This document shows, piece after piece, positions 18,303 through 29,400 of a DNA stretch of 56,013 bases. This DNA comes from Thermosipho atlanticus DSM 15807. GTDB taxonomy: Bacteria; Thermotogota; Thermotogae; Thermotogales; Fervidobacteriaceae. Location of the stretch: assembly GCF_900129985.1 (NCBI RefSeq), contig NZ_FQXN01000008.1, positions 1 to 56,013 on the forward strand, given 5' to 3'. The position numbers were made by a program, and so were the translations under genes. Each line of letters starts with the position of its first letter. The first letter of the stretch is position 1. Under the pieces are notes generated by a model. It ran no database searches and was not told where the DNA came from. It saw only the letters and a program-made list of their open reading frames with translations.

Positions 18303-19163
18303 ATGTTAGAAAGATGCACCCTCTGTCCAAGAAATTGTAAAATAAACAGGTATAAACAAAAAGGAGTTTGTGGAGTTAAAGATCAAATATTAGTTTCTAA
18401 TATTTTACTTCACAAAGGTGAAGAGCCACCAATTTCAGGTAAAAATGGAGCAGGCGTTGTATTTTTTTCTGGTTGTCCTATGAAATGTGTTTACTGTCAA
18501 AACATGGGATTTTCTCAAAAAGGTGTTGGAAAAGAAATCTCTGTTGAAAAACTTGCAGAAGCATTTTTAATCCTTCAGGAAAATGGGGCCCAAACTCTTG
18601 ATTTAGTTACTCCGACTCCTCATGTTTTAGGTATAATTGAAGCTTTAGAAATAGCTAGAAAAAGAGGATTTAACCTTCCTGTAGTATACAACACTTCCAG
18701 TTATGAAAATATCGAAACATTAGAGTTAATGAGAAATTACGTAGATATATACCTTGCAGATATAAGATACACAAATTCATATTATGGTGAGATTTACTCT
18801 AAAGCACCAAACTATTGGGAAATAGCTCAAGTTGCTATAAAAGAAATGTACAAACAAGTGGGACCATTCAGTGAAGAAAAAGGAAAAGGCTTAATCATAA
18901 GAATTCTTGTCCTTCCTAATAAAATCTCAGGACATTTTGAAGCTATGAGATTTGTAGCAAATCTTGATATTGAAATCCCTATATCATTGATGTCTCAATA
19001 TATGCCTGTTTTTGGTGCAAAAAACGATCCTTTACTTAATAGAAGAATTACAAAAGCAGAATATCAAGAGGCTATTGAATATATGGAACTTTTAGGCTTA
19101 AGAGGATGGGTTCAAACAAATGAAAAAGAAAAACTTACAACAAAGGGCGTGAAATGGTTATGA
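18303..19163 (+). CDS. Radical-SAM protein, PflX-like (COG1313 type)
   Basis: This radical-SAM enzyme is related to pyruvate formate-lyase activating enzymes. The 286 aa protein has N-terminal cysteines C5, C8, C12 and C23 (CTLCPRNC...GVCG), which may hold an extra metal site, and the radical-SAM triad C58-x3-C62-x2-C65 (CPMKCVYC). No glycyl-radical enzyme is encoded in this window, so the target is unknown. The ATG follows GGAGGAAG. The next gene, a second radical-SAM protein, overlaps its end by ten bases. Confidence 0.82.
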   Translation: MLERCTLCPRNCKINRYKQKGVCGVKDQILVSNILLHKGEEPPISGKNGAGVVFFSGCPMKCVYCQNMGFSQKGVGKEISVEKLAEAFLILQENGAQTLDLVTPTPHVLGIIEALEIARKRGFNLPVVYNTSSYENIETLELMRNYVDIYLADIRYTNSYYGEIYSKAPNYWEIAQVAIKEMYKQVGPFSEEKGKGLIIRILVLPNKISGHFEAMRFVANLDIEIPISLMSQYMPVFGAKNDPLLNRRITKAEYQEAIEYMELLGLRGWVQTNEKEKLTTKGVKWL

Positions 19164-19942
19164 AAATAGTTAATCCCTCTGCTACTCTACCTATCTCAGT
19201 TACTTATTCTTGCGCCATGAACTGTAAACATTGCGGTGGAGTATATATAAAAAGTATGGTTCACATTTCAAATATGGAAAAATATGTAAAAAGATATAAT
19301 TCTTTCCTAATTAGTGGCGGAATGACAAAAGATGGGAAGATACCATTTAAAAGTTATCTTCCCAAACTTTTTGAACTAAAACAGAAATATCATTTGACAT
19401 ATAATTTTCATATTGGTTTTCCAAAAGCCCCTCCTTTCGAAATCGATAAAATAGCTGATGTAATTAGCTTTGACTTTTTTTCTGATCCAGAAATTTTAGA
19501 AGAAATCTATGGAATTAAAAGAACTCCAAATGATATTTTAAATTCTGTATTGCCTTTAAAGACACGAAAAGTTCCACATATAACAATAGGAATTTTATGC
19601 GGCAAAATAACACACGAAATAGAAAGCATCAAAATTTTAAGTAAATATTTTGATACAATAGTATTGAACATACTTATCCCAACAAAAAATACTATATATG
19701 AAAAATGTACTCCTCCAAAGATTGAAAATGTTAAAGAGGTTTTTAAAGAAGCAAATAAAAGATTTAAAAATGTAATTTTAGGTTGCATGCACCCTCATGG
19801 AAAATATCGAGAAAAACTTCTTTTAGAAATTTCCGACTATCTTAACATCTTTGTTAATTCTGCAAGTAAAGAATATGATTTTAAGGGATGTTGCTCACTC
19901 TTCGAAGTAAAAAAGGAAAAAAACAAGGAGGTTAAATTGTGA
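19154..19942 (+). CDS. Radical-SAM domain protein of unknown target
   Basis: The radical-SAM cysteines are C20-x3-C24-x2-C27 (CAMNCKHC), followed by an LISGGMTKDGK loop near 52-62 resembling the SAM-binding GGE segment. At 262 aa it is short and has no obvious extra cluster domain, though cysteines recur near the C terminus (FKGCCSLF). Start choice: ATG 19154 has AGGG about six bases upstream; ATG 19160 overlaps the preceding stop. It is translationally coupled to its neighbours, so the two radical-SAM proteins are probably made together. Confidence 0.72.
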   Translation: MVMKIVNPSATLPISVTYSCAMNCKHCGGVYIKSMVHISNMEKYVKRYNSFLISGGMTKDGKIPFKSYLPKLFELKQKYHLTYNFHIGFPKAPPFEIDKIADVISFDFFSDPEILEEIYGIKRTPNDILNSVLPLKTRKVPHITIGILCGKITHEIESIKILSKYFDTIVLNILIPTKNTIYEKCTPPKIENVKEVFKEANKRFKNVILGCMHPHGKYREKLLLEISDYLNIFVNSASKEYDFKGCCSLFEVKKEKNKEVKL

Positions 19943-20877
19943 AAATAATAGGAGTAGATCTTGGTGGAACTTTCACAAAAATTGGCCTTGTAGATTCTAA
20001 TACAGGTAAGATCATTAAAAAAAAGGAAATAGAAACAATGGTAGAGCTTGGAGGAGATGCTGTAGTTAAAAGAATATCAGAAGGTATTAATGAACTCGTT
20101 GGAAGCGAAACATATGAAGCTGTTGGAATTGGTTCACCAGGCTCAATTGATATAGAAAACGGAATTGTTCGATTTTCACCAAATTTTCCAGATTGGATAG
20201 ACTTTCCACTTGGGCCTAAGCTATCGAACTTATTAAATAAAAAAGTTTACGTTGAAAATGATGCAAATTCATTTGCTTTGGGAGAAAAGTGGTTTGGCGC
20301 TGGCAAAGGAAAAAAACATATAATTGTATTGACGTTAGGAACAGGTGTGGGTGGTGGAATAATATCTCATGATATTCTTATCACCGGTGCAAACGGTATT
20401 GGCGCGGAACTTGGGCATGTCATAATTAATCCTAAAGGTCGATTATGTGGGTGTGGAAATTACGGTTGTTTGGAAGCTTATGCTTCTGCCACTGCAATTA
20501 TCAAAATGGCATACGAGGGACGCAAAAAATTTCCTGACTCAATCATATTCAAAAACGATAAAGTTACAGCTAAAGCTGTCTTTGACGCCGCAAAATCAAA
20601 TGATAGGCTTGGGTTGATAATAAGAGACGAAGTAGTCGAAGCACTTGCTGTTGCAATTGCCAGTTTTATTCACACTTTCAATCCAGAAGTTGTCATAATC
20701 GGTGGTGGAATTTCAAAAGCAGGAGAATTTTTATTTAAGCCATTAAAAAGTAGAGTTAATGAACTTGTTATGCCTTCTTTTAAAAATTCATTTGAAATAA
20801 TACAAAGTCCTTTAGTAGAAAATGCAAGTATATTGGGGGCTGCTTCAATTGTTTTACAACGAAGAAAAACAACTTGA
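19939..20877 (+). CDS. ROK family sugar kinase (glucokinase-like)
   Basis: The protein probably phosphorylates glucose or a related hexose with ATP. The 312 aa sequence has the N-terminal phosphate loop DLGGTFTK (7-14), catalytic D108 in ENDAN, E157 and H160, and the ROK zinc motif C170-x-C172-x4-C177 followed by LEA. It starts with GTG and overlaps the preceding stop by four bases. The exact sugar cannot be read from sequence; glucokinase is the commonest assignment for this subgroup. Confidence 0.85.
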   Translation: MKIIGVDLGGTFTKIGLVDSNTGKIIKKKEIETMVELGGDAVVKRISEGINELVGSETYEAVGIGSPGSIDIENGIVRFSPNFPDWIDFPLGPKLSNLLNKKVYVENDANSFALGEKWFGAGKGKKHIIVLTLGTGVGGGIISHDILITGANGIGAELGHVIINPKGRLCGCGNYGCLEAYASATAIIKMAYEGRKKFPDSIIFKNDKVTAKAVFDAAKSNDRLGLIIRDEVVEALAVAIASFIHTFNPEVVIIGGGISKAGEFLFKPLKSRVNELVMPSFKNSFEIIQSPLVENASILGAASIVLQRRKTT

Positions 20878-21700
20878 AAAATTTGATATTTATTGCATTG
20901 GAAAAACAAATCTCGACATTTTTTATTATGTTAATTCTATTAAACTTGAAGAAAATCACATTGCAAATGAATTTTATTATTATGTTGGCGGAAAAGCTAC
21001 CAATGTTGCCATAAATCTTTCCAACCTGGGATTAAAAGTAGCTTTAATTTCAGTAATTGGAAAAGATATTTTTGGAAATAAAATCCTTGAAATATTGAAA
21101 AATAAAAATATTACATTTTTAGGTAAAACAATTGAGGAAGATACTGCTATAACAAGTATAATAGTAGACAAAAATGGTAAAAACACAATGTTTCACAACC
21201 TTGGAGCAAACTCGAAATTCTCTCCAGATTTAATACCAGATAAATTGGATTTTTCATTCATACAATCAGGAATTGATTGTAATTCAATTATAAAGACCAT
21301 AGATGCTTCAAAAAATGTTTTCTTAGAACTTTCCGAAACTTCTCAATTTGAAAAATTGAAATATCATCTTAAAAAAATTAAATACGTTTCGTTAAATGAA
21401 CATGAAATAAATAGTATTTTTAGAACTAATAATACTGAAAAAAATTTGGAACTTCTCTCAAAATTCGCTAATAATATATTGCTAAAAGTGGGGGAGAAGG
21501 GCCTAATTTACCTAGATGAACATGGAAAATTATACACCATCCCTGCCAAAAAAATAAATGTAAAAAATTCTACGGGTGCTGGTGATGCCACATCCGCAGC
21601 TTTTATCTACGGGATTCTTAAAAATTGGCACATTGAAAAAGTTCTTTCGTTTTGTATTGAGTATTCAACTCAAATTTTAAGAAGTAAATTTTCAACTTAA
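20849..21700 (+). CDS. PfkB family carbohydrate kinase
   Basis: This ribokinase-fold sugar or nucleoside kinase has the N-terminal glycine motif GGKATNVAINLSNLG and the C-terminal STGAGDATSAAF motif with the catalytic aspartate. I prefer the TTG at 20849 because GGGGG (20835-20839) lies nine bases upstream. The ATG at 20822 would add nine residues without a good ribosome binding site. Either start lies within the end of the ROK gene, giving a long overlap. The substrate is unknown; fructokinase-, ribokinase- and 2-keto-3-deoxygluconate kinase-type roles are all possible. Confidence 0.82.
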   Translation: MFYNEEKQLEKFDIYCIGKTNLDIFYYVNSIKLEENHIANEFYYYVGGKATNVAINLSNLGLKVALISVIGKDIFGNKILEILKNKNITFLGKTIEEDTAITSIIVDKNGKNTMFHNLGANSKFSPDLIPDKLDFSFIQSGIDCNSIIKTIDASKNVFLELSETSQFEKLKYHLKKIKYVSLNEHEINSIFRTNNTEKNLELLSKFANNILLKVGEKGLIYLDEHGKLYTIPAKKINVKNSTGAGDATSAAFIYGILKNWHIEKVLSFCIEYSTQILRSKFST

Positions 21701-21712
21701 GGGGGGAGAAAA

Positions 21713-23919
<2,207 letters not shown>

Positions 23920-24007
23920 AAGATTAGAAAAAAGCTTTTTTACATTTAATTAATAGTCCTTAATATTTAATTGCACTAAATTTGATAAAATTAATAGTAG
24001 GTACAAA

Positions 24008-24084
24008 AAAGAAGTAAGAAAATGAAATTGAGAAACCTGATATTAAAAGGAGGTGGGAAAATGAGATTAAGAAACGTAATATTT
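24008..24084. repeat. Tandem duplication of a translation-initiation region
   Basis: Two abutting copies, 24008-24045 and 24046-24084, each include a purine-rich SD-like stretch, AAAATG and about seven codons (MKLRNLI versus MRLRNVI). About 30 of 39 aligned positions match by eye. Only the second copy has a strong SD (GGAGGTG). Confidence 0.7.
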
Positions 24085-24885
24085 CTTGTAACTGCTTTAC
24101 TTTTGGTCTTATTCGGATGTATGCTAAATAACCCTCTACAAAACCAAACATCAACTGTTGAAGTTCTCCTTACTGACAAACCTGTATCAGATGTTGACAA
24201 ATTATTAGTACACATTGTAGAGTTTTCCTATCATTATTCATATGAGGATGCTTCTGGAAATGAAATAGGTGTTTGGGCTACACCTACTAACGTAGCAACA
24301 ATTGTAGATATACTCTCTCTTGCTGGCACTGAAGTTTCTTGGTTAACAGTTGACATACCAACCCCAGCTACAATTACCCAGTTAAGATTTTATATAGACA
24401 ACGCAACTGTAACTGTTAGCGGTGTGGATTATCCTGTAACCATACCAAATCCTGAGGTTAAAATTCCGCTCATAAATATATTTGTTTCTGATAGTGGTCA
24501 ATTAATTCTTGATTTTGATGTTTTAAAATCGTTAAATTACGTACCAGGTACCGGAGAATATAGACTTAAACCTGTATTTAGACCCACATTTAGAAGGGGA
24601 GAAGTATATAAAATTTCTGGACTCGTAACGGAAAGTTCAATGCCAGTTACCTCTGCATATGTGGCATTATTTGATACAAATGAATCTACCGTTTTGAGAA
24701 CAACCCTAACAAAATCTGATGGTCACTTTTGTTTAGGTAAATGGAAAAATGGAGATTACGTAATTAAAGTTTACAAAATTACTGATTTGGGCACTAACAT
24801 TACAAATATAAGTGAAGATGCTTCACAAACTGTTACTATCAATGGAGAAGATGCTTTTGTAACGATAGATATCCCCACAATTTGA
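24061..24885 (+). CDS. DUF4382 lipoprotein
   Basis: This is an exported lipoprotein of unknown function. The signal peptide ends in a lipobox (LVLFGC, cysteine at residue 20). It is followed by a DUF4382 domain (VEVLLTDKPVSDVDKLLVHI onward to about 190) and a C-terminal carboxypeptidase-regulatory-like beta domain (SGLVTESSMPVTSAYVALFD). I chose the ATG at 24061 because AGGAGGTG lies just upstream. An in-frame ATG at 24022 belongs to a duplicated initiation region. A terminator follows 51 bases after the stop. Confidence 0.82.
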   Translation: MRLRNVIFLVTALLLVLFGCMLNNPLQNQTSTVEVLLTDKPVSDVDKLLVHIVEFSYHYSYEDASGNEIGVWATPTNVATIVDILSLAGTEVSWLTVDIPTPATITQLRFYIDNATVTVSGVDYPVTIPNPEVKIPLINIFVSDSGQLILDFDVLKSLNYVPGTGEYRLKPVFRPTFRRGEVYKISGLVTESSMPVTSAYVALFDTNESTVLRTTLTKSDGHFCLGKWKNGDYVIKVYKITDLGTNITNISEDASQTVTINGEDAFVTIDIPTI

Positions 24886-24936
24886 ACCTTGGAGTTCTCC
24901 AAATAGTAGAATAGTACATACGTAATTAATTAAGTT

Positions 24937-24970
24937 GGCTCCAGTGCTTACTGGAGCCTTATTTTTTTTT
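24937..24970 (+). terminator. Terminator after the DUF4382 gene
   Basis: A perfect 9-bp stem GGCTCCAGT/ACTGGAGCC (24937-24945 and 24950-24958) with a GCTT loop is followed by TTATTTTTTTTT. A smaller hairpin TTGGAG-TT-CTCCAA precedes it at 24889-24902. Confidence 0.92.
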
Positions 24971-25080
24971 ATTTTAAAATTTTTTCATATTATTTCTTAA
25001 CCTCTATCTCTATATTATTCCCCTAAATCTATTAAAAGCTGATTTTTCAAAACAATTCAAGTACAGTCTTTTCGAAAAAT

Positions 25081-25109
25081 TTGACAAATTTATACTGTAA
25101 TATTATAAT
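25081..25109 (+). promoter_or_regulatory. Consensus promoter of the GntR-ABC operon
   Basis: TTGACA (25081-25086), 17 bases, then TATAAT (25104-25109): a perfect sigma-70-type promoter. Start predicted near 25116, with GGGAGG and a GTG start following. A promoter this strong implies tight repression. Confidence 0.88.
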
Positions 25110-25118
25110 AGTACAGTA
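25093..25118 (+). promoter_or_regulatory. Palindromic operator overlapping the -10 box
   Basis: Perfect inverted repeat TACTGTA-N12-TACAGTA (25093-25099 and 25112-25118) spans the -10 and predicted start. A third half-site AGTACAGT lies at 25060-25067, 50 bases upstream of the identical half-site at 25110. The position suits autorepression by the GntR protein encoded just downstream. Confidence 0.7.
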
Positions 25119-25131
25119 GGGAGGTTAAATT

Positions 25132-25512
25132 GTGTGGTTTTCAATTGATTTTTCATCACATGTACCAGTATATAAACAAATTGTAGAAAAAATTAAAATA
25201 GAAATTATTCAGGGAAACATTAAAAAAGGAGAATTTTTGCCTTCTATAAGGAAGATGGCAGATACCTTAGGAGTTAATTTAAACACAGTATCAAAAGCAT
25301 ATCGAGAGCTTGTTAATGAAGGTGTTGTCGAACCAGTTCGTGGAGAGGGATATATTGTAAAAAAGGAACATTTTGAAAAATTCAATAAATTACTTTTGAT
25401 GGAATTAGAAGAAAGCATAGAAAAATGTATTAAAGCAGGAATATCATATGAAACAATATTGAAAGTTTTGGATAAAAAACTGGGGAGGTTAAAAAATGAT
25501 TCTAAAAGTTAA
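25132..25512 (+). CDS. GntR-family regulator, YtrA subfamily
   Basis: This is a DNA-binding repressor, expected to act on its own operon. The 126 aa protein has an N-terminal winged helix (PVYKQIVEKIKIEIIQGNIKKGEFLPSIRKMA, then LGVNLNTVSKAYRELVNEGVVEPVRGEGYIV) and only a short helical C-terminal tail, which defines the YtrA subfamily usually found with ABC transporter genes. It starts with GTG at 25132, seven bases after GGGAGG, and its end overlaps the ABC ATPase gene by 17 bases. Confidence 0.9.
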   Translation: MWFSIDFSSHVPVYKQIVEKIKIEIIQGNIKKGEFLPSIRKMADTLGVNLNTVSKAYRELVNEGVVEPVRGEGYIVKKEHFEKFNKLLLMELEESIEKCIKAGISYETILKVLDKKLGRLKNDSKS

Positions 25513-26278
25513 AAATCTAAAAAAATATTATGGGAAAAATAAAGCTGTAGATAATATTAGTTTCGAAGTGCAAAAAGGTGAAGTATTTGCACTTTTAGGA
25601 CCAAATGGCGCTGGTAAAACTACTACATTAAAATGTATTCTAGGGTTAAGAAAAAAAAATGAAGGAAATATTACTTTAAATGGAACTTATGCATATTTAC
25701 CAGAAAAAAAAGAACTTTATCATCATTTAACGGTTGAAAAAATGTTAAATGTTACAGAAGAACTTTCAAAATATTTTTCAAAACAAAAAGCTATAGAATT
25801 ATTAGAAGATTTTAAAATAAATTTAACCGAAAAAATTGCAAATTTATCCCATGGAATGCTTACTCAACTTTATATTTCTATAGTATTTTCAGAAGATGTA
25901 GATATTTATTTTCTTGACGAACCAACTTGGGGGCTTGATCCTTTAATGAGAAATAAAGTACTCAATTTAATTCGCATTATGTCAAATAAAGGAAAAACAA
26001 TAGTTTATACGAGTCACATCCTCTCAGAAGTTGAAAAGATAGCAGAAAAAGTAGCCATAATGTCTAGAGGAAAAATATTAGAAAATGATTATCTTGATAA
26101 TATTAAAGAAAAATATGTAGCATGTATTGTAACAAATGAAGATGTAGATGGTTATTTATACAAACAAACAGAAAATGAAAAAATTTATATAACCACTAGG
26201 GAAAAGGCAAAAGGAAAAATAGAACCAGTCACATTTGATCTAATATTTGAAGCACTTGTAAAAGGGGTGAAAAAATGA
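25496..26278 (+). CDS. ABC transporter ATP-binding protein
   Basis: This ATPase powers the adjacent ABC-2 type permease. The 260 aa protein has Walker A GPNGAGKTT (near 35-43), Walker B IYFLDEPTWGLDP and the switch histidine in YTSH. The signature motif reads LSHGM where LSGGQ is usual; such drift is seen in export-type ABC-2 ATPases. It overlaps the regulator upstream and the permease downstream (four bases), so all three are co-translated. Substrate unknown; peptide-antibiotic or envelope-stress export is typical for YtrA-linked systems. Confidence 0.9.
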   Translation: MILKVKNLKKYYGKNKAVDNISFEVQKGEVFALLGPNGAGKTTTLKCILGLRKKNEGNITLNGTYAYLPEKKELYHHLTVEKMLNVTEELSKYFSKQKAIELLEDFKINLTEKIANLSHGMLTQLYISIVFSEDVDIYFLDEPTWGLDPLMRNKVLNLIRIMSNKGKTIVYTSHILSEVEKIAEKVAIMSRGKILENDYLDNIKEKYVACIVTNEDVDGYLYKQTENEKIYITTREKAKGKIEPVTFDLIFEALVKGVKK

Positions 26279-27018
26279 AAAAAGAATGGGAAGAAATGAA
26301 ATTAAGGGCTATAATAATTTTTATAATTCTGTTTGGAATCTTTATTTCACTTGCTCCTCTTCAAAACTGGACTATAAATATTTTAAACGAATATTCCTCA
26401 GTAACCCAAAAGTATGTAAATAAGGATTTTGTTGAAGCACTTAAAAAATGGGACTTTTATATATATTCACAATGGTTTGGCAAAAATTTTGGACAATTCA
26501 TTCCTATTATCGCCATTATATTTGCTTTTCCTCTTTTTTCTAGGGAATATGAAAATGGCACCATGGATTTCCTATTGACAAGAGCTTCTAGAAAAAGGGT
26601 ATTTTTAAATAAATTCTCAACGAGTTTTATCGTTCTTTTAGTGGAAATAACCATACTTTCACTTTTACCATTAATATATTCTATTTTGTTTTCTAAGGAA
26701 CTTAACAGTAGTTATACCTCAAAATTTTTAATCCACTCATTAATTGGGGCTATTTTTTGGTATTCATTAACTTTAGTATTTACAGTACAATTTAACGATC
26801 AAGTAAAACCTATTTTATTTCCAGTAGCTATTTTAGCAATTTCAACTGCTTTGGGAATTTTAAGACCTTTAAAAATACTCAATACGTATAACTACATTCT
26901 TGGAAGTACCATATTTAAAACTGGTTCTATAGACTGGAAATATTCGATTACACTTGCTTTACTAAGCGTTATATTGATAATCTTTTCCTATATTGTGTTT
27001 AAACGAAAAGAGATATAA
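26275..27018 (+). CDS. ABC-2 type permease
   Basis: The 247 aa protein has about six predicted membrane helices, with a first helix near 10-28, a long outer segment, and the FPLFSREYENGTMDFLLTRASRKRVFLNKF stretch near 82-112 that is typical of ABC-2 permeases. Its start overlaps the ATPase stop by four bases. It probably dimerises and exports a substrate that also signals to the GntR regulator; both points are inferred from the operon type. Confidence 0.85.
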   Translation: MKKEWEEMKLRAIIIFIILFGIFISLAPLQNWTINILNEYSSVTQKYVNKDFVEALKKWDFYIYSQWFGKNFGQFIPIIAIIFAFPLFSREYENGTMDFLLTRASRKRVFLNKFSTSFIVLLVEITILSLLPLIYSILFSKELNSSYTSKFLIHSLIGAIFWYSLTLVFTVQFNDQVKPILFPVAILAISTALGILRPLKILNTYNYILGSTIFKTGSIDWKYSITLALLSVILIIFSYIVFKRKEI

Positions 27019-27073
27019 TTCAATGTCAAATAATGAAAATAATAGTAGTTTTTAAGAAAGGAGGAGGTATATT

Positions 27074-27397
27074 ATGATAGTAACAACTACAGAAAAAATT
27101 CCAGAATATGAAGTTGAAAAAACATTAGGTTTAGTAATTGGCAATATTGTTCACTCAAAACATTTAGGTAAAGATATAGCTGCAGCTTTTAAAACATTAG
27201 CAGGTGGCGAAATTAAATCATATACTGAAATGATGACTGAAGCAAGAAACAAAGCACTGGAAAGAATGATAGATGAAGCAGAAAAATTAGGTGCTGATGC
27301 GATAATCGGAGTCAGATTTGGAAGTTCAGCTGTTATGTCTGGCGCTGCTGAAATGCTCGCATATGGCACAGCTGTAAAATTAAAGAAAAAAGACTAA
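27074..27397 (+). CDS. YbjQ/UPF0145 family protein
   Basis: This small soluble protein of 107 aa belongs to the YbjQ family (heavy-metal-binding-like domain, function uncertain). It shows the family pattern: TTTEKIPEYEVEKTLGLV at the start, a middle KSYTEMMTEARNKALERM helix, and LGADAIIGVRF. Its own GGAGGAGG ribosome binding site is strong. It follows the ABC permease by 55 bases with no terminator between them and precedes a clear terminator, so it may be the last gene of that operon. Confidence 0.88.
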   Translation: MIVTTTEKIPEYEVEKTLGLVIGNIVHSKHLGKDIAAAFKTLAGGEIKSYTEMMTEARNKALERMIDEAEKLGADAIIGVRFGSSAVMSGAAEMLAYGTAVKLKKKD

Positions 27398-27453
27398 TCA
27401 CAAACATAAATTACGATTGCTATAATTTTTAGTTAACTTTATATTAAACACTT

Positions 27454-27487
27454 AGATAGCCGTTTATTTAAATGGCTATCTTTTTTT
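27454..27487 (+). terminator. Terminator after the YbjQ gene
   Basis: AGATAGCC/GGCTATCT stem (27454-27461, 27474-27481), extended inward by G-U and TTTA/TAAA pairs, followed by TTTTTTT. It separates the ABC operon from dnaK. Confidence 0.88.
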
Positions 27488-27499
27488 GGTTAACTTCAT

Positions 27500-27526
27500 T
27501 TATCACTCTTGACAAGAGAGTGCTAA
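27500..27526 (+). promoter_or_regulatory. CIRCE operator (HrcA site)
   Basis: TTATCACTC-N9-GAGTGCTAA, a single-base departure (G to T in the left arm) from the consensus TTAGCACTC-N9-GAGTGCTAA. HrcA should bind here and repress dnaK until heat shock. Confidence 0.92.
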
Positions 27527-27537
27527 TATCTTATAAT
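27509..27537 (+). promoter_or_regulatory. dnaK promoter, -35 inside CIRCE
   Basis: TTGACA (27509-27514) forms part of the nine-base CIRCE spacer; TATAAT follows at 27532-27537 after 17 bases. Bound HrcA would cover the -35 box directly. Confidence 0.9.
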
Positions 27538-27556
27538 ATAATCGGGAGGTGAAAAA

Positions 27557-29356
27557 ATGGCAAAAAGAAAAGAATACGTTGTAGGAATAGACCTGGGAAC
27601 AACAAATAGCGTTATTGCATGGATGAAACCTGACTCCAGCGTTGAAGTTATTCCTAATGCAGAAGGAGCAAGAACAACACCTTCAATAGTAGCCTTTACA
27701 AAATCTGGAGAAATACTTGTTGGTGAACCTGCAAAAAGACAGTTAATATTAAACTCTGAAAGAACTATAAAATCAATTAAAAGAAAAATGGGAACAGATT
27801 ACAAAGTAAAAATTGATGATAAAGATTATACTCCCCAGGAAATCAGCGCATTCATTCTCAAAAAACTAAAGAGAGATGCTGAGGAATACTTGGGTGGTGA
27901 AATTAAAAAAGCAGTTATTACATGTCCTGCATATTTCAATGATGCTCAAAGACAAGCAACAAAAGAAGCTGGTATAATAGCAGGATTTGATGTATTAAGA
28001 ATTATTAACGAACCAACTGCTGCAGCTCTTGCATATGGACTTGATAAAAAAGGTAAAGAAGAAAAAGTTCTTGTATACGACCTTGGCGGTGGAACATTTG
28101 ATGTTTCAATTCTTGAAATTGGAGACGGTGTAATTCAAGTTATAGCTACATCTGGAAATAATCATCTTGGAGGAGATGATTTTGACCAAAGAATTATTGA
28201 CTGGATGGCCGAAGAATTCAAAAAACAACATGGTATTGATTTGAGACAAGATAAACAAGCTCTCCAAAGGTTAAGAGATGCTGCTGAAAAAGCTAAAATA
28301 GAACTTTCAAGCAAACTTGAAACAGATATTAGCTTGCCATATATAACTGCAACTGCAGAAGGACCTTTACATTTAGAGATGAGACTTACAAGATCAATGT
28401 TTGAATCATTAACCAAAGATCTTGTTGAAATGACTAGAAAACCAATTGAGCAAGCTTTATCCGATGCGAAACTTAAACCAGAAGATATTGACGAAATTAT
28501 ATTAGTGGGTGGAATGACAAGAGTTCCAATGGTACAAAAATTCATAATAGATATTTTCGGAAAAGAACCAAACAAAGGTGTAAACCCAGATGAAGCTGTA
28601 GCAATGGGAGCAGCAATACAAGCAGCAATTCTTGCAGGTGAAGAAGGTGCTCAAGGAAAAGATATCGTGCTAGTAGACGTTACTCCACTAACACTAGGTA
28701 TCGAAGTAAAAGGTGGATTATTTGAACCAATTATTCCTAGAAACTCAACAATTCCAATTAAAAAGAGCAAAGTATTTACAACAGCTGAAGACGGACAAAC
28801 TGAAGTTGAAGTGCGAATCTTCCAAGGTGAAAGGCCTATAGCTGCTGACAACATTCTACTCGGTAGTTTTAGACTTGTCGGAATTCCACCAGCTCCAAGA
28901 GGAGTTCCACAAATTGAAGTTACCTTTGATATTGACAGTGACGGTATAGTACACGTTTCCGCAAAAGATCTCGGAACAGGAAAAGAACAATCTATGGTTG
29001 TATCTGGAAGACATCAACTAAGCGAAGATGAAATTAACAAAATTATTGAAGATGCTAAAAAATTTGAAGAACAGGATAAAAGAAGAAAGGAAGAAGTTGA
29101 ACTCAAAAACAAAGCAGACGATCTTGCCTACTTCATTGAAAAATCTTTGAAGGAATACGGTGACAAGATACCTGAAAATGAAAAGAACAAATTACAAACC
29201 CTTATTAACGATCTAAGAGATGCTATTAACAAAAATGATATTCCAAGAATAAAAATGCTCTTTGACGAACTTGATAAAGAAAAGACAAAAATTGGTGAAT
29301 ATATTTACAAACAACAACAACAAAACCAAGGCAATCAGGAGGCAGGTAATCAATAA
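27557..29356 (+). CDS. dnaK: Molecular chaperone DnaK (Hsp70)
   Basis: This ATP-driven chaperone folds and refolds proteins. The 599 aa protein has the Hsp70 ATPase signatures ([10 protein letters not shown] near 10-19, [30 protein letters not shown]), the substrate domain ([15 protein letters not shown]) and a helical lid ending in a Gln/Asn-rich tail. The ATG follows GGGAGGTG. dnaJ and grpE are not in the window. It is followed after 44 bases by a small heat-shock protein with no terminator between, so the two form an HrcA-controlled operon. Confidence 0.98.
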   Translation: MAKRKEYVVGIDLGTTNSVIAWMKPDSSVEVIPNAEGARTTPSIVAFTKSGEILVGEPAKRQLILNSERTIKSIKRKMGTDYKVKIDDKDYTPQEISAFILKKLKRDAEEYLGGEIKKAVITCPAYFNDAQRQATKEAGIIAGFDVLRIINEPTAAALAYGLDKKGKEEKVLVYDLGGGTFDVSILEIGDGVIQVIATSGNNHLGGDDFDQRIIDWMAEEFKKQHGIDLRQDKQALQRLRDAAEKAKIELSSKLETDISLPYITATAEGPLHLEMRLTRSMFESLTKDLVEMTRKPIEQALSDAKLKPEDIDEIILVGGMTRVPMVQKFIIDIFGKEPNKGVNPDEAVAMGAAIQAAILAGEEGAQGKDIVLVDVTPLTLGIEVKGGLFEPIIPRNSTIPIKKSKVFTTAEDGQTEVEVRIFQGERPIAADNILLGSFRLVGIPPAPRGVPQIEVTFDIDSDGIVHVSAKDLGTGKEQSMVVSGRHQLSEDEINKIIEDAKKFEEQDKRRKEEVELKNKADDLAYFIEKSLKEYGDKIPENEKNKLQTLINDLRDAINKNDIPRIKMLFDELDKEKTKIGEYIYKQQQQNQGNQEAGNQ

Positions 29357-29400
29357 TTGAACAATTAAAAAAGTAAAAATTGAAACGGGGAGGTGAGAGT

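Noticed and set aside
23930-23945. AAAAAAGCTTTTTT palindrome after nfnB as a terminator
   Set aside because: It is almost all A/T with no loop and only one GC step core, so it is unlikely to form a stable terminator.
28162-28575. 137-codon minus-strand frame inside dnaK
   Set aside because: Antisense shadow of a highly conserved gene; no start signals.
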